Source: Acidovorax soli (GTDB taxonomy: Bacteria; Pseudomonadota; Gammaproteobacteria; Burkholderiales; Burkholderiaceae_C). From it: a stretch of 37,572 nt of DNA. The position numbers and the translations under genes were made by a program. The number at the start of each line of letters is the position of its first letter. Position 1 is the first letter of the stretch. Positions 15,407 to 22,201 of the stretch are shown here, in pieces. Where the stretch lies: positions 1-37,572 of the forward strand of contig NZ_FNQJ01000033.1 of NCBI RefSeq assembly GCF_900107605.1. Reading direction: 5' to 3'. The notes under the pieces are model-generated. The model saw only the letters and a program-made list of their open reading frames with translations. It made no database searches and was not told the DNA's origin.

Positions 15407-17125
15407 TCACTTCATGATCTTGAAGGTCCAGACCGAGCCGCCCTGCTCCAGGAAGTTGACCTTCTTGGCCACCTCACCGCCCCACAGCGGCACCGCACCG
15501 CCCCAGCCGGAGACCACGCTCAGGTACTGCTCGCCGTCCTGCGTCCAGGTGATGGGCGGGGCCACCACGCCCGAGCCGGTCTGGAACTGCCACACCACCT
15601 TGCCGCTCTTGGCATCGGCAGCCTTGAGGTAGCCCTCGGGCGTGCCCCAGAACACCAGATCGCCGGCCACCAGCACGCCGCCCCACAGCGGCGCCTCGTT
15701 CTTCACCTCCCAGGCCACCTTGCCGGTCTTGGGGTCGATGGCGCGCAGCGCGCCAATGTGGTCGTCGAACAGCGGCTTGATCGTGAAGCCCGCGCCCAGG
15801 TAGGCCGCGCCCTTCTTGTAGGTGATGGGCTCGTTCCAGATTTCCATGCCCCATTCGTTGGTGGGCACGTAGAACAGGCCGGTCTTGGGGCTGTAGGCCA
15901 TGGGCATCTGGTTCTTGCCGCCCAGGAAGCCGGGGGCGGCAAAGACCGACTTGCCCTTCTTGCCATCGGCATCCTGGGCCGTGGGGTCGCCGGGGCGGTT
16001 TTCGGCCACGAAATTGGGGCGGCCCGTCTTCAGGTCGATGTCCGTGGCCCAGGTGATCTTCTTCACGAAGGGGAAAGCGTTGAGCAGCTTGCCGTTGGCC
16101 GCGTCCATCACGTAAAAGAAGCCATTGCGGTCGGCCTTGGCACCCACGCGCTTGCCATCCATGTCGAAGGTGATGAACTCGTTCACGCCGTCGAAGTCCC
16201 AGCCGTCGTTGGGCGTGGACTGGTAGTGCCAGACGATCTTGCCGGTCTTCACGTCCAGCGCCAGGGTGGAGGCGGAGTACAGGTTGTCGCCCTTGCGCAC
16301 ATGGCTGTTCCAGGGGCCGGGGTTGCTGGTGCCGATGTAGGCCAGGCCCGTCTTGGGGTCGTAGCTGCCGCCCAGCCAGGTGGAGGCGCCGCCGGTCTTC
16401 CAGGTCTCGCCCGGCCAGGTGGCATTGAGCGTGCCGGTGATGCCGTTTTCCTTGCCGTCCTTGTAGCCCATATGGCCTTCGACGGTGGGGCGGGTCCACA
16501 GCAGCTTGCCGGTCTTGGCGTCGCGCGCATCGACGCGGCCGACCACGCCGAACTCGCCACCGGAGTTGCCGGTGATCACCATGCCGTCGACCACCAGCGG
16601 CGCGGCGGTGTAGCTGTAGCCTGCCTGGTAGTCATCGATCTTCTCGCGCCACACCACCTTGCCCGTGTCCTGGTTCAGCGCCACCAGCTGCGCATCGAGC
16701 GTGCCGAAGATCACCAGGTTGTCGTACAGCGCGGCGCCGCGGTTGACCACGTCGCAGCAGGGCATGATGCCCTCGGGCAGGCGGTGCTCGTACTTCCAGA
16801 GCTTCTTGCCAGTTTTGGAATCGAGCGCAAAGATGCGCGAGTACGAGGCGGTGACGAACATCTTGCCGTTGTGCACCAGCGGCTGGCTTTCCTGGCCGCG
16901 CTGCTTCTCGCCGCCGAAGGACATGGCCCAGACGGGCGTCAGCCGGTTGACGTTGCCTTCATTGATGCCGGTGAGGGCGGAAAAGCGCTGTCCCTGCGTC
17001 CCCAGGCCCCAGGACAACACGTCGTCCGGCGTGTTCGCGTCGTCATGGATCATCTTGTCGGTCACGACCGCGCCGGCCTGGCCGGCCGCGAGCATCACCA
17101 GCAAACTCAATAGCGTGCGTTTCAT
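15407..17125 (-). CDS. pedH: PQQ-dependent alcohol dehydrogenase (methanol/ethanol family), predicted lanthanide type
   Basis: This 572-residue periplasmic quinoprotein oxidises alcohols to aldehydes and passes electrons to a cytochrome c, here probably PedF. It has a signal peptide to about residue 19, eight propeller-blade repeats (recurrent DxKTGKxxW), vicinal Cys123-Cys124 in MPCCDVV that close the disulfide ring above PQQ, and metal ligands Glu191 and Asn268. The catalytic segment [12 protein letters not shown] carries Asp310 and Asp312. In calcium enzymes the second position is Ala or Ser; in lanthanide enzymes (XoxF, PedH, ExaF) it is Asp, so lanthanide use is predicted. AGGAGA at 17132-17137 sets the start, and a sigma-54 promoter lies 84 bp upstream. 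No class I XoxF features are claimed. Confidence 0.92.
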   Translation of the reverse strand: MKRTLLSLLVMLAAGQAGAVVTDKMIHDDANTPDDVLSWGLGTQGQRFSALTGINEGNVNRLTPVWAMSFGGEKQRGQESQPLVHNGKMFVTASYSRIFALDSKTGKKLWKYEHRLPEGIMPCCDVVNRGAALYDNLVIFGTLDAQLVALNQDTGKVVWREKIDDYQAGYSYTAAPLVVDGMVITGNSGGEFGVVGRVDARDAKTGKLLWTRPTVEGHMGYKDGKENGITGTLNATWPGETWKTGGASTWLGGSYDPKTGLAYIGTSNPGPWNSHVRKGDNLYSASTLALDVKTGKIVWHYQSTPNDGWDFDGVNEFITFDMDGKRVGAKADRNGFFYVMDAANGKLLNAFPFVKKITWATDIDLKTGRPNFVAENRPGDPTAQDADGKKGKSVFAAPGFLGGKNQMPMAYSPKTGLFYVPTNEWGMEIWNEPITYKKGAAYLGAGFTIKPLFDDHIGALRAIDPKTGKVAWEVKNEAPLWGGVLVAGDLVFWGTPEGYLKAADAKSGKVVWQFQTGSGVVAPPITWTQDGEQYLSVVSGWGGAVPLWGGEVAKKVNFLEQGGSVWTFKIMK

Positions 17126-17208
17126 CGTTTGTCTCCTGTGTTGTGGGAAAAGCCATGTCAGTGCGCCACGCCCAGGCTTGGACGTGAACCCTTGGCGATG
17201 AAAGATGC

Positions 17209-17223
17209 GCAATATCCATGCCA
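17209..17223 (-). promoter_or_regulatory. Sigma-54 (-24/-12) promoter for the PQQ dehydrogenase
   Basis: The minus strand reads TGGCATGGATATTGC, an excellent match to TGGCAC-N5-TTGC. It lies 84 bp upstream of the dehydrogenase start within a 225-bp intergenic region. Confidence 0.85.
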
Positions 17224-17296
17224 CAGAGGCAGGCGCCGCGCCGCGCGGCCTGCGCAGGGCAGCCCCGGGGCAGGCTGCGGGCAGGCGTTGTTTCGT

Positions 17297-17325
17297 GGAG
17301 CAAGTCCCTGTGAACAGGTTGCTCC
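17297..17325. promoter_or_regulatory. Candidate enhancer: nested inverted repeats upstream of the dehydrogenase promoter
   Basis: GGAGCAA (17297-17303) and TTGCTCC (17319-17325) are exact inverse repeats enclosing a second one, CCTG-TGAA-CAGG (17307-17318). The block sits about 75-100 bp upstream of the -24 box, a usual distance for a sigma-54 activator site. The TTGCTCCAAA half recurs in the pqqD/pedF intergenic region. Confidence 0.45.
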
Positions 17326-17350
17326 AAAAGGCAACATGCGCTCGGCGCAT

Positions 17351-18322
17351 TCACTGTGGTGGCCGCGTCAGCGCCCTCCGTTCATAGGCGGGGTACCACT
17401 GCACCAGGCTGCGCTGCAGTTCGGCCGGCTGCGCCGCCCAGCTGGCGAATCGGCTGGGTATGGGTGTGTGCAGCAGTTCACTCAAGTCCACCCCTTGCGG
17501 GGCGCTGCCCTCCAGCAGGGCCGTGAGCCATTGCAGCCAGTCGCGCGTCTGGGCGATGCCCTGCAAGCCCCTGTCCACGGGGCCATGGCTGGGCACCAGC
17601 AGCTTGAACTGGCCCTGCTGGCGCCATTGCTCCAGGGTCGCCAGGCTTTGCAGCCATTGGGCGAAATGGGCGTGCGGGGTGGTGGGTACGCGCTCGGCAA
17701 ACACCAGGCCGCCGGCAAACAGCACACCGCTGGTAGCGTCCAGCAGCACCAGGTCGTCCTGCGTGTGGCCTTGCAGGCGGCGCAGCTCCAGGCGGTGCGT
17801 GCCCAGGGTGAAAGCCTTGGGCTCCAGCGCCTCGCGCGCGGGCGTCGGCTCGGTGCCCTTCATCCAGTCGCCGCACAGGCGGTACAGGTTGTCGGCGTAG
17901 CCCCCGCCCTCGGCACGCATGCCCGCGATGCTGCCCGCCAGGGCCTGTGTGGCAACGCCGCCCCAGGCCTGATTGCCGAAGAAATAGTCGGGGTGCAGGT
18001 TGAGGTTGAGCACCATGCGCACGGGCTGCGGCGTGACGGCCGCAATGGCCCGGCGCTGCTGCTCCCCGTACAGGCGCGAGGGCCCGGTGTTGACGACGAC
18101 GACCCCATCGCCGGTGGCGATGAACGCGGTGTTGATGATGTTGCAGCCGTTGGCGGGCAGGAAGTCGGCCACCGCGCCCTCGATCACCCAGGTGTCGGCG
18201 GCGATCTGGCGCGGCTGCAGGCGGTAGTCCAGCCGGGTCTGGTCGGGTGCCTGGCGGGTGCCTTGCGCCACGGCCGCCGTGCAGCAGGCCAGCGCAATGG
18301 CGAGGATGCTCCACGCTTTCAT
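17351..18322 (-). CDS. Quinoprotein relay system metallohydrolase (SoxH-related, MBL fold)
   Basis: This 323-residue exported protein (signal to about residue 20, VAQ/GT) of the metallo-beta-lactamase fold belongs to the SoxH-related group found beside PQQ dehydrogenases and a SoxYZ-like carrier. The metal site looks degenerate. The usual HxHxDH is LNLHPDY (only His110 and Asp112 kept), the usual NTGP/DTGP is VNTGPSR, and the GD ligand position reads FAGGLVF. GHT (His186) and the SHG motif (His246) remain. It may have a reduced or altered metal centre. It overlaps the carrier gene by four bases (ATGA), pointing to stoichiometric co-expression. Confidence 0.85.
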   Translation of the reverse strand: MKAWSILAIALACCTAAVAQGTRQAPDQTRLDYRLQPRQIAADTWVIEGAVADFLPANGCNIINTAFIATGDGVVVVNTGPSRLYGEQQRRAIAAVTPQPVRMVLNLNLHPDYFFGNQAWGGVATQALAGSIAGMRAEGGGYADNLYRLCGDWMKGTEPTPAREALEPKAFTLGTHRLELRRLQGHTQDDLVLLDATSGVLFAGGLVFAERVPTTPHAHFAQWLQSLATLEQWRQQGQFKLLVPSHGPVDRGLQGIAQTRDWLQWLTALLEGSAPQGVDLSELLHTPIPSRFASWAAQPAELQRSLVQWYPAYERRALTRPPQ

Positions 18323-19110
18323 GCCCGCACCCCGGCATCGATGCGGTTGCCGTTGTTGTCCTGGCCGACGAGGCGGAACTCGCGCGGGCCTTGCGCGGGC
18401 ATCTCCAGCGTGATGAGCGGGTTTTCCGACACCGGCTCGTGCAGCGCCAACCGCCACCAGGGCTGGTCGCCGGCATCGCGCAGCTCCAGCTGCTCGATGT
18501 AGAACGCCGGTATGCCCGCCACGAGGCCGGTATCCATGGGGTGCATGACCTGCAGGCGCAGGCGCCGGCTGGCGTCGGCGAGGTTGGTGAAAAAGCGGGC
18601 CTGCACCTGGTTGAGCGTCTGGCTCCAGGAGCCGTCGGCGCGTGTCACGCCCGGCACGGTGCAACCACCGCCCGCAGCCTGCACCATGACCCCGCCCGCA
18701 TGCCATTGCCCATCGTGCGTCTGCACCAGGCAGCGGATCGGCGAGGCCTGCTCCAGCCGGATGCGAAACGCCAGCAGCGGCAGCGCGCGCAGCGGCTCGA
18801 AGGTCAGTACTTCACGGATGGGGTTGCGGTCGGCAATGACGATCATTCGGGCAATGCCACCGCCCTGTGCCTGCAGCGCACGGGCGTCGATCTGCAGCGG
18901 GACGTTGAGCGCGTCGTCGGCAAAGGCGGGGGCGCGCACGAGGACCTTGTCGGTGAACCGCGCCTGCGCATTGCCCAGGTATGTCTTGCGCAAATCCGGC
19001 CATTGCATGGACCCCAAGGGGTCGCCCCCCGTGGGGTCTTCAGTGGCCTGGGAAGGCAGGGCCACCATGCCCCACAACCCTGTCAGCAGTACGTTGCGGC
19101 GGTTCGCCAT
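18319..19110 (-). CDS. Quinoprotein dehydrogenase-associated SoxYZ-like carrier protein
   Basis: This 263-residue exported protein is a SoxY-like domain (about 40-155) fused to a SoxZ-like domain (about 165-263, ending VGQDNNGNRIDAGVRA). In sulfur oxidation, SoxY carries sulfur compounds on the Cys of a C-terminal GGCGG arm. Here the arm is internal, AAGGGCTVP with Cys150, at the junction of the two domains. Such fusions accompany PQQ dehydrogenases and the SoxH-like hydrolase encoded downstream; the cargo is not established. A dispersed repeat lies just upstream of the start. A weak twin-Arg-like N-terminus (MANRRNVLLTG) may direct export. Confidence 0.88.
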   Translation of the reverse strand: MANRRNVLLTGLWGMVALPSQATEDPTGGDPLGSMQWPDLRKTYLGNAQARFTDKVLVRAPAFADDALNVPLQIDARALQAQGGGIARMIVIADRNPIREVLTFEPLRALPLLAFRIRLEQASPIRCLVQTHDGQWHAGGVMVQAAGGGCTVPGVTRADGSWSQTLNQVQARFFTNLADASRRLRLQVMHPMDTGLVAGIPAFYIEQLELRDAGDQPWWRLALHEPVSENPLITLEMPAQGPREFRLVGQDNNGNRIDAGVRA

Positions 19111-19120
19111 GGTGAATGCC

Positions 19121-19174
19121 CTTCAATTTTCATAGCTGCTTGCGCTGGATGCGCAAGGGCTGAAGCCGTTTCTT
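19121..19174 (-). repeat. Dispersed repeat copy in the gap before the SoxYZ-like gene
   Basis: The minus strand has CCAGCGCAAGCAGCTATGAA followed by AATTGAAG, with an internal near-palindrome CTTGCGCATCCAGCGCAAG. It shares the GCGC...AGCTATNAAAA core with the copies at 10845-10880 and 24454-24502. It fills almost the whole space between the ABC-binding-protein stop and the SoxYZ-like start. Confidence 0.55.
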
Positions 19175-19176
19175 GC

Positions 19177-20364
19177 TTAATTCCTGCAGCTGCTCTGGGC
19201 CGCATCCATGCCCAGGGTGTCCAGCGCCTCGCCGGCACGCAGCCATTCGCCCAGCGGCGCCATGGCGGCCACGGCGTCGCCATGGGACAGGAGGACGGGT
19301 TGGCGCAATTGCCCGTCCCAGGGGCGGAATGTCAGGCGCTGGCCCTTGAAGCCATCGAGCGCCACCGCGCCGCTGCGCAGTCTTTGCAACTGCTGCGCCA
19401 CGCTGGACTGGGGCGCGTCGACCAATGCGGCAACCACGGCCTTGCCCGCCATCCAGGCGGCCCAGTCCTGGCCCTGCATGGGGCGCTGCGCGAGCTTGGC
19501 GAAGCGCCGGTTGAGCTGCGACCCGCCATAGCGCTGCCACTGCGGGTGCCAGGCCTGCGCCACCAGGCCGGCCGCGCCGACCACCGGGCGTGGCCATTGC
19601 GTGGCATAGGGCACGCCACGGGCAAATTCGCCATCGCTGTCGAGCACGGCGACCACGTCGTAGCCGGGCTCGCTGCTGAGCTTGCGCACATTGGCCAGGT
19701 CGCGTTCATTCGCTTCGCCGCTGAGCTTGAAGGCCCTGGTCTGCACGGCCTCCAGGCCATGGCGCGGCAGCGCGCGCGCCCAGGCCGCTGCCAGCGGTGC
19801 ATCGGCCGGCTGCGTGCCCCGCAGCACCAGCAGCTTGCGCCACTGGCGCACGGCCAGGAACTGCGCGAGGGCGTCCGCCTCCATCTGTTGGCTGGGCAGG
19901 GTGTGCAGCAGGTGCGGGGCGCAGCCTTCGGCGCGCAGGCTGTCCTCGGGCAGGCTGGCATTGAAGACCATCACGTCGCCCAGCATGGCGGGGCCGCTGC
20001 GCACCAGCGCGCGCAGCGGCGCTTCGGGCAGATCGGCCACGATATGCACGACCTGGGCTGCCTTGAGCTCCTGCAGTGCCCGGGGCAGGTCGGCGGCACT
20101 GGGCAGCACCAGGTCGCGCACGCTCAGTTCCACGCCGGCGTCCTGCAGCTCCAACGCCGTGTCTTCCACCGCCAGCTCCACGCCCTGCAGGGCGCGGCCC
20201 TGGGGCTGGTTGGGGTAGGCCAGCTCCAGGCGACGCTTGGCATAGCGTGCGTCGTCGGCCATGGAGATCACGGCCAGCGTCACCTTGCGCGTGGCAGCGG
20301 CCTGCAGCGGCAGGCAGCAGGCCAGCACGGTGCAGGCTGCCAGAAGCTGTAGAGGTTTTTTCAT
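19177..20364 (-). CDS. PQQ-system ABC-type substrate-binding protein
   Basis: This 395-residue periplasmic type I binding protein belongs to the branched-chain-amino-acid-like set found in PQQ alcohol dehydrogenase systems. It has a signal peptide (MKKPLQLLAACTVLACCLPLQA) and motifs typical of the group, such as LELAYPNQPQGRALQGVELAVEDT and HLLHTLPSQQMEADALAQFL. Related loci also encode an ATPase and permease; neither is present here, so the protein may serve as a sensor or chaperone. Start ATG 20362-20364 lies at the end of a tandem repeat; a longer frame starting at 20448 would be entirely repeat-encoded and lacks signal-like sequence. Confidence 0.87.
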   Translation of the reverse strand: MKKPLQLLAACTVLACCLPLQAAATRKVTLAVISMADDARYAKRRLELAYPNQPQGRALQGVELAVEDTALELQDAGVELSVRDLVLPSAADLPRALQELKAAQVVHIVADLPEAPLRALVRSGPAMLGDVMVFNASLPEDSLRAEGCAPHLLHTLPSQQMEADALAQFLAVRQWRKLLVLRGTQPADAPLAAAWARALPRHGLEAVQTRAFKLSGEANERDLANVRKLSSEPGYDVVAVLDSDGEFARGVPYATQWPRPVVGAAGLVAQAWHPQWQRYGGSQLNRRFAKLAQRPMQGQDWAAWMAGKAVVAALVDAPQSSVAQQLQRLRSGAVALDGFKGQRLTFRPWDGQLRQPVLLSHGDAVAAMAPLGEWLRAGEALDTLGMDAAQSSCRN

Positions 20365-20444
20365 CGCCGGGCCGCCCCAAGATGAAAAGCGGCCCCCTCG
20401 GGGGGCAGCGACCACACGTAGTGGGGAGCGTGGGGGCGTATTTC
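20361..20444 (-). repeat. Tandem repeat copy 1 (84 bp) with terminator-like hairpin
   Basis: It is nearly identical to the copy at 20445-20527, differing by one G in the G run and by ACACGTAGTGGG versus CGCGCGGCGGC in the middle. On the minus strand a GCCCCC/GGGGGC hairpin is followed by CGCTTTTC, like an intrinsic terminator. Its distal end (GGCCCGGCGATGA) contains the ATG of the ABC-type binding protein. Confidence 0.85.
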
Positions 20445-20527
20445 TCATCGCCGGGCCGCCCCAAGATGAAAAGCGGCCCCCTCGGGGGCAGCGACCCGCG
20501 CGGCGGCGGAGCGTGGGGGCGGATTCC
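20445..20527 (-). repeat. Tandem repeat copy 2 (83 bp) with terminator-like hairpin
   Basis: The second unit starts directly after the stop codon of the beta-propeller gene and carries the same GCCCCC/GGGGGC hairpin plus CGCTTTTC on the minus strand. The two units fill the whole intergenic space. They probably reduce read-through from the beta-propeller gene to the downstream genes. Confidence 0.85.
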
Positions 20528-21547
20528 TCATGGTTCGACCAGCACGCTGGAGGGCGTACGCCCCGTGGCTACGGTGCGTAGCGGCTTGGCGGCGATCGTG
20601 TCGATCAGCGTCAGCTCGTCCGACAGGCCGTTGGCCACGTACAGCGTCTTGCCATCCGGATGCATGGCCAGGCCCCAGGCGCGCCGGCCCACGGGAACCT
20701 GGTGCGTGACGGTCTTGTCGGCGGCGTTCACGCGCGCCACGCGGTTGGCGCGGCCCAGGCCCACCCAGACACTGGCACCGTCGGGGCTGATGGCCATGCC
20801 CACGGGGGTGATGTCGGTCGTGGGCACGCCCGGCACGTTGAAGGCGATCTTGTGCTTGACCTGCTGGCTGGTGGTGTCGATCACGGCCACCGAGGCCTCC
20901 AGCTCATTGGTCACCCAGAGTTCATTGGCGGCAGCCAGCAGCGCCAGGCGGCGCGGGCGCTTGCCGGTCTTGATGGTCTTCACGACCTTGTGCTGCGCCA
21001 GGTCGATGAGGTGCACCGCGTCGGCGGCCTCGGAGGTGACGTAGGCAAATTGGCCATCGGCCGTGACCAGCACGCCCTCGGGCTCCTTGCCGGTTTGCAC
21101 CTGGAACAGGGGCTTCTTGCCGGCGATGTCGTAGGCGGCGAGCACGTTGTCGTCCTCGATCGACACGTAAGCGGTCTTGCCATCGGGGCTGAGGTCGAAG
21201 ATCTCCGGGCTCTCGCCCACGGGCACGGTGGCGACGAGCCTGCCCGCCGTCACATCGACGATGCCCAGCTGGTCGCTGTCGCCGCAGCTGACGATGATCT
21301 GGGCATGCCCGGGCAGGAACATCATGTGGCGCGGGCGCTGGCAGACCGCTATCTCGCCCAGGCGGTCGCCCCGGGTGTTGAACACCTGCAGCCGGTGGTC
21401 TTTCTCGTTGGACACATAGACCCTGTCGGGCACGCCCGTGGCCTGTGCTGCAGGGATGGATGCCAGGCAGACCAGTGCCGCCAGGGCCCAGGAAAGCGGG
21501 CGTTTGCGGTGCAGTGGATGGTGTGGCTTGGGGGCTGTGCCTGCCAT
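20528..21547 (-). CDS. PQQ-dependent catabolism-associated beta-propeller protein
   Basis: This 339-residue exported protein has a signal peptide after a basic N-terminus (HRKRPLSWALAALVCLASIPAAQA). It then has seven YVTN-type propeller repeats (RVYVSNEKDHRLQVFNT, ELWVTNELEASVAVIDT, TLYVANGLSDELTLIDT and others). It matches the beta-propeller family that occurs with PQQ alcohol dehydrogenase systems; the molecular role is not known, possibly a scaffold or electron-transfer partner docking protein. Two Cys (AVCQRP and IVSCGDSD) could pair. It sits 66 bp after cytochrome b561. Confidence 0.9.
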   Translation of the reverse strand: MAGTAPKPHHPLHRKRPLSWALAALVCLASIPAAQATGVPDRVYVSNEKDHRLQVFNTRGDRLGEIAVCQRPRHMMFLPGHAQIIVSCGDSDQLGIVDVTAGRLVATVPVGESPEIFDLSPDGKTAYVSIEDDNVLAAYDIAGKKPLFQVQTGKEPEGVLVTADGQFAYVTSEAADAVHLIDLAQHKVVKTIKTGKRPRRLALLAAANELWVTNELEASVAVIDTTSQQVKHKIAFNVPGVPTTDITPVGMAISPDGASVWVGLGRANRVARVNAADKTVTHQVPVGRRAWGLAMHPDGKTLYVANGLSDELTLIDTIAAKPLRTVATGRTPSSVLVEP

Positions 21548-21613
21548 GGGAATGTCTCCGGTGTTGTTGTGGGGGTCGCTGCCGGCACCATTGCGGGTGT
21601 CACAGCGCTTGTG

Positions 21614-22162
21614 TCAATTTGGAGCAACGGAGCGAGCCCAGCGCATGCGCTGCAGCAGCGGTTCCTTCATGACGAGCTGGTGGTACAGGAAGGCCAGTGC
21701 ATGCAGTGCGATGAGCAGTATCAGGGCTACCGCCGACACCTGGTGCACGCCGCTGAGCAGTTCCTTGGCGCCGTCCCAGCGCTCGGTGATCTTGGGCAGT
21801 TGCATGCCGAAAAAGCGTATCGGGTAGCCGGAAAACACCGAACCCAGAAAGCCCGACAGCGGCAGCACCAGCATCAGCAGGTACAGCAACCCATGCGCAG
21901 CACTGGCCGCCAGCTGCAGGTGGCGCGCCTGCGGCAAGGCGGCCACGCGCGGGCGCAGCAGTGCCCAGGTCAGGCGCAGCACGATGAGCAGGCCCAGCAC
22001 CATGCCCCATGACTTGTGCACGTTGAACCAGGCCGCACGCAGGCCGCTGCTGTCCTTGGGCAGTCCGATCATCCACAGGCCCAGGGCGATCTGCCCCAGG
22101 ATCAGCGTGGCCATGAGCCAGTGCAGGAGGACGGAAAAACGGTCGTAGCGGGACTGCTGCAT
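21614..22162 (-). CDS. Cytochrome b561 family membrane protein
   Basis: This 182-residue integral membrane protein has four hydrophobic helices. Conserved His residues near the helix ends (LLHWLMA, NVHKSWG, AAHGLLY, GVHQVSA, ALHALAF) fit ligation of two b haems. Bacterial b561 proteins move electrons between the quinone pool and periplasmic carriers. In this locus it could link the periplasmic quinoprotein or flavocytochrome to the membrane. AGGAGG at 22171-22176 is a strong ribosome site. It is 38 bp after the sigma-54 activator gene on the same strand, probably in one operon. Confidence 0.9.
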   Translation of the reverse strand: MQQSRYDRFSVLLHWLMATLILGQIALGLWMIGLPKDSSGLRAAWFNVHKSWGMVLGLLIVLRLTWALLRPRVAALPQARHLQLAASAAHGLLYLLMLVLPLSGFLGSVFSGYPIRFFGMQLPKITERWDGAKELLSGVHQVSAVALILLIALHALAFLYHQLVMKEPLLQRMRWARSVAPN

Positions 22163-22183
22163 GGAAGAAACCTCCTGTCGCTT

Positions 22184-22201
22184 GGGCCTGCTAACAGGCC
22201 C
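22184..22201 (-). repeat. Short hairpin between activator gene and cytochrome b561
   Basis: GGGCCTG-CTAA-CAGGCCC is a perfect seven-base inverted repeat touching the stop codon of the activator gene. There is no T tract, so it may attenuate or process the transcript rather than end it. Confidence 0.5.

Noticed and set aside
21548..21613. Sigma-54 promoter in front of the beta-propeller gene
   Set aside because: The best candidate, TGGTGCCGGCAGCGA on the minus strand, lacks the invariant C of the -12 GC. Read-through from the activator/b561 operon is more likely.
21621..21627. GGAGCAA half-site resembling the candidate enhancer
   Set aside because: It lies inside the last codons of cytochrome b561 and has no inverted partner, so coincidence is enough.
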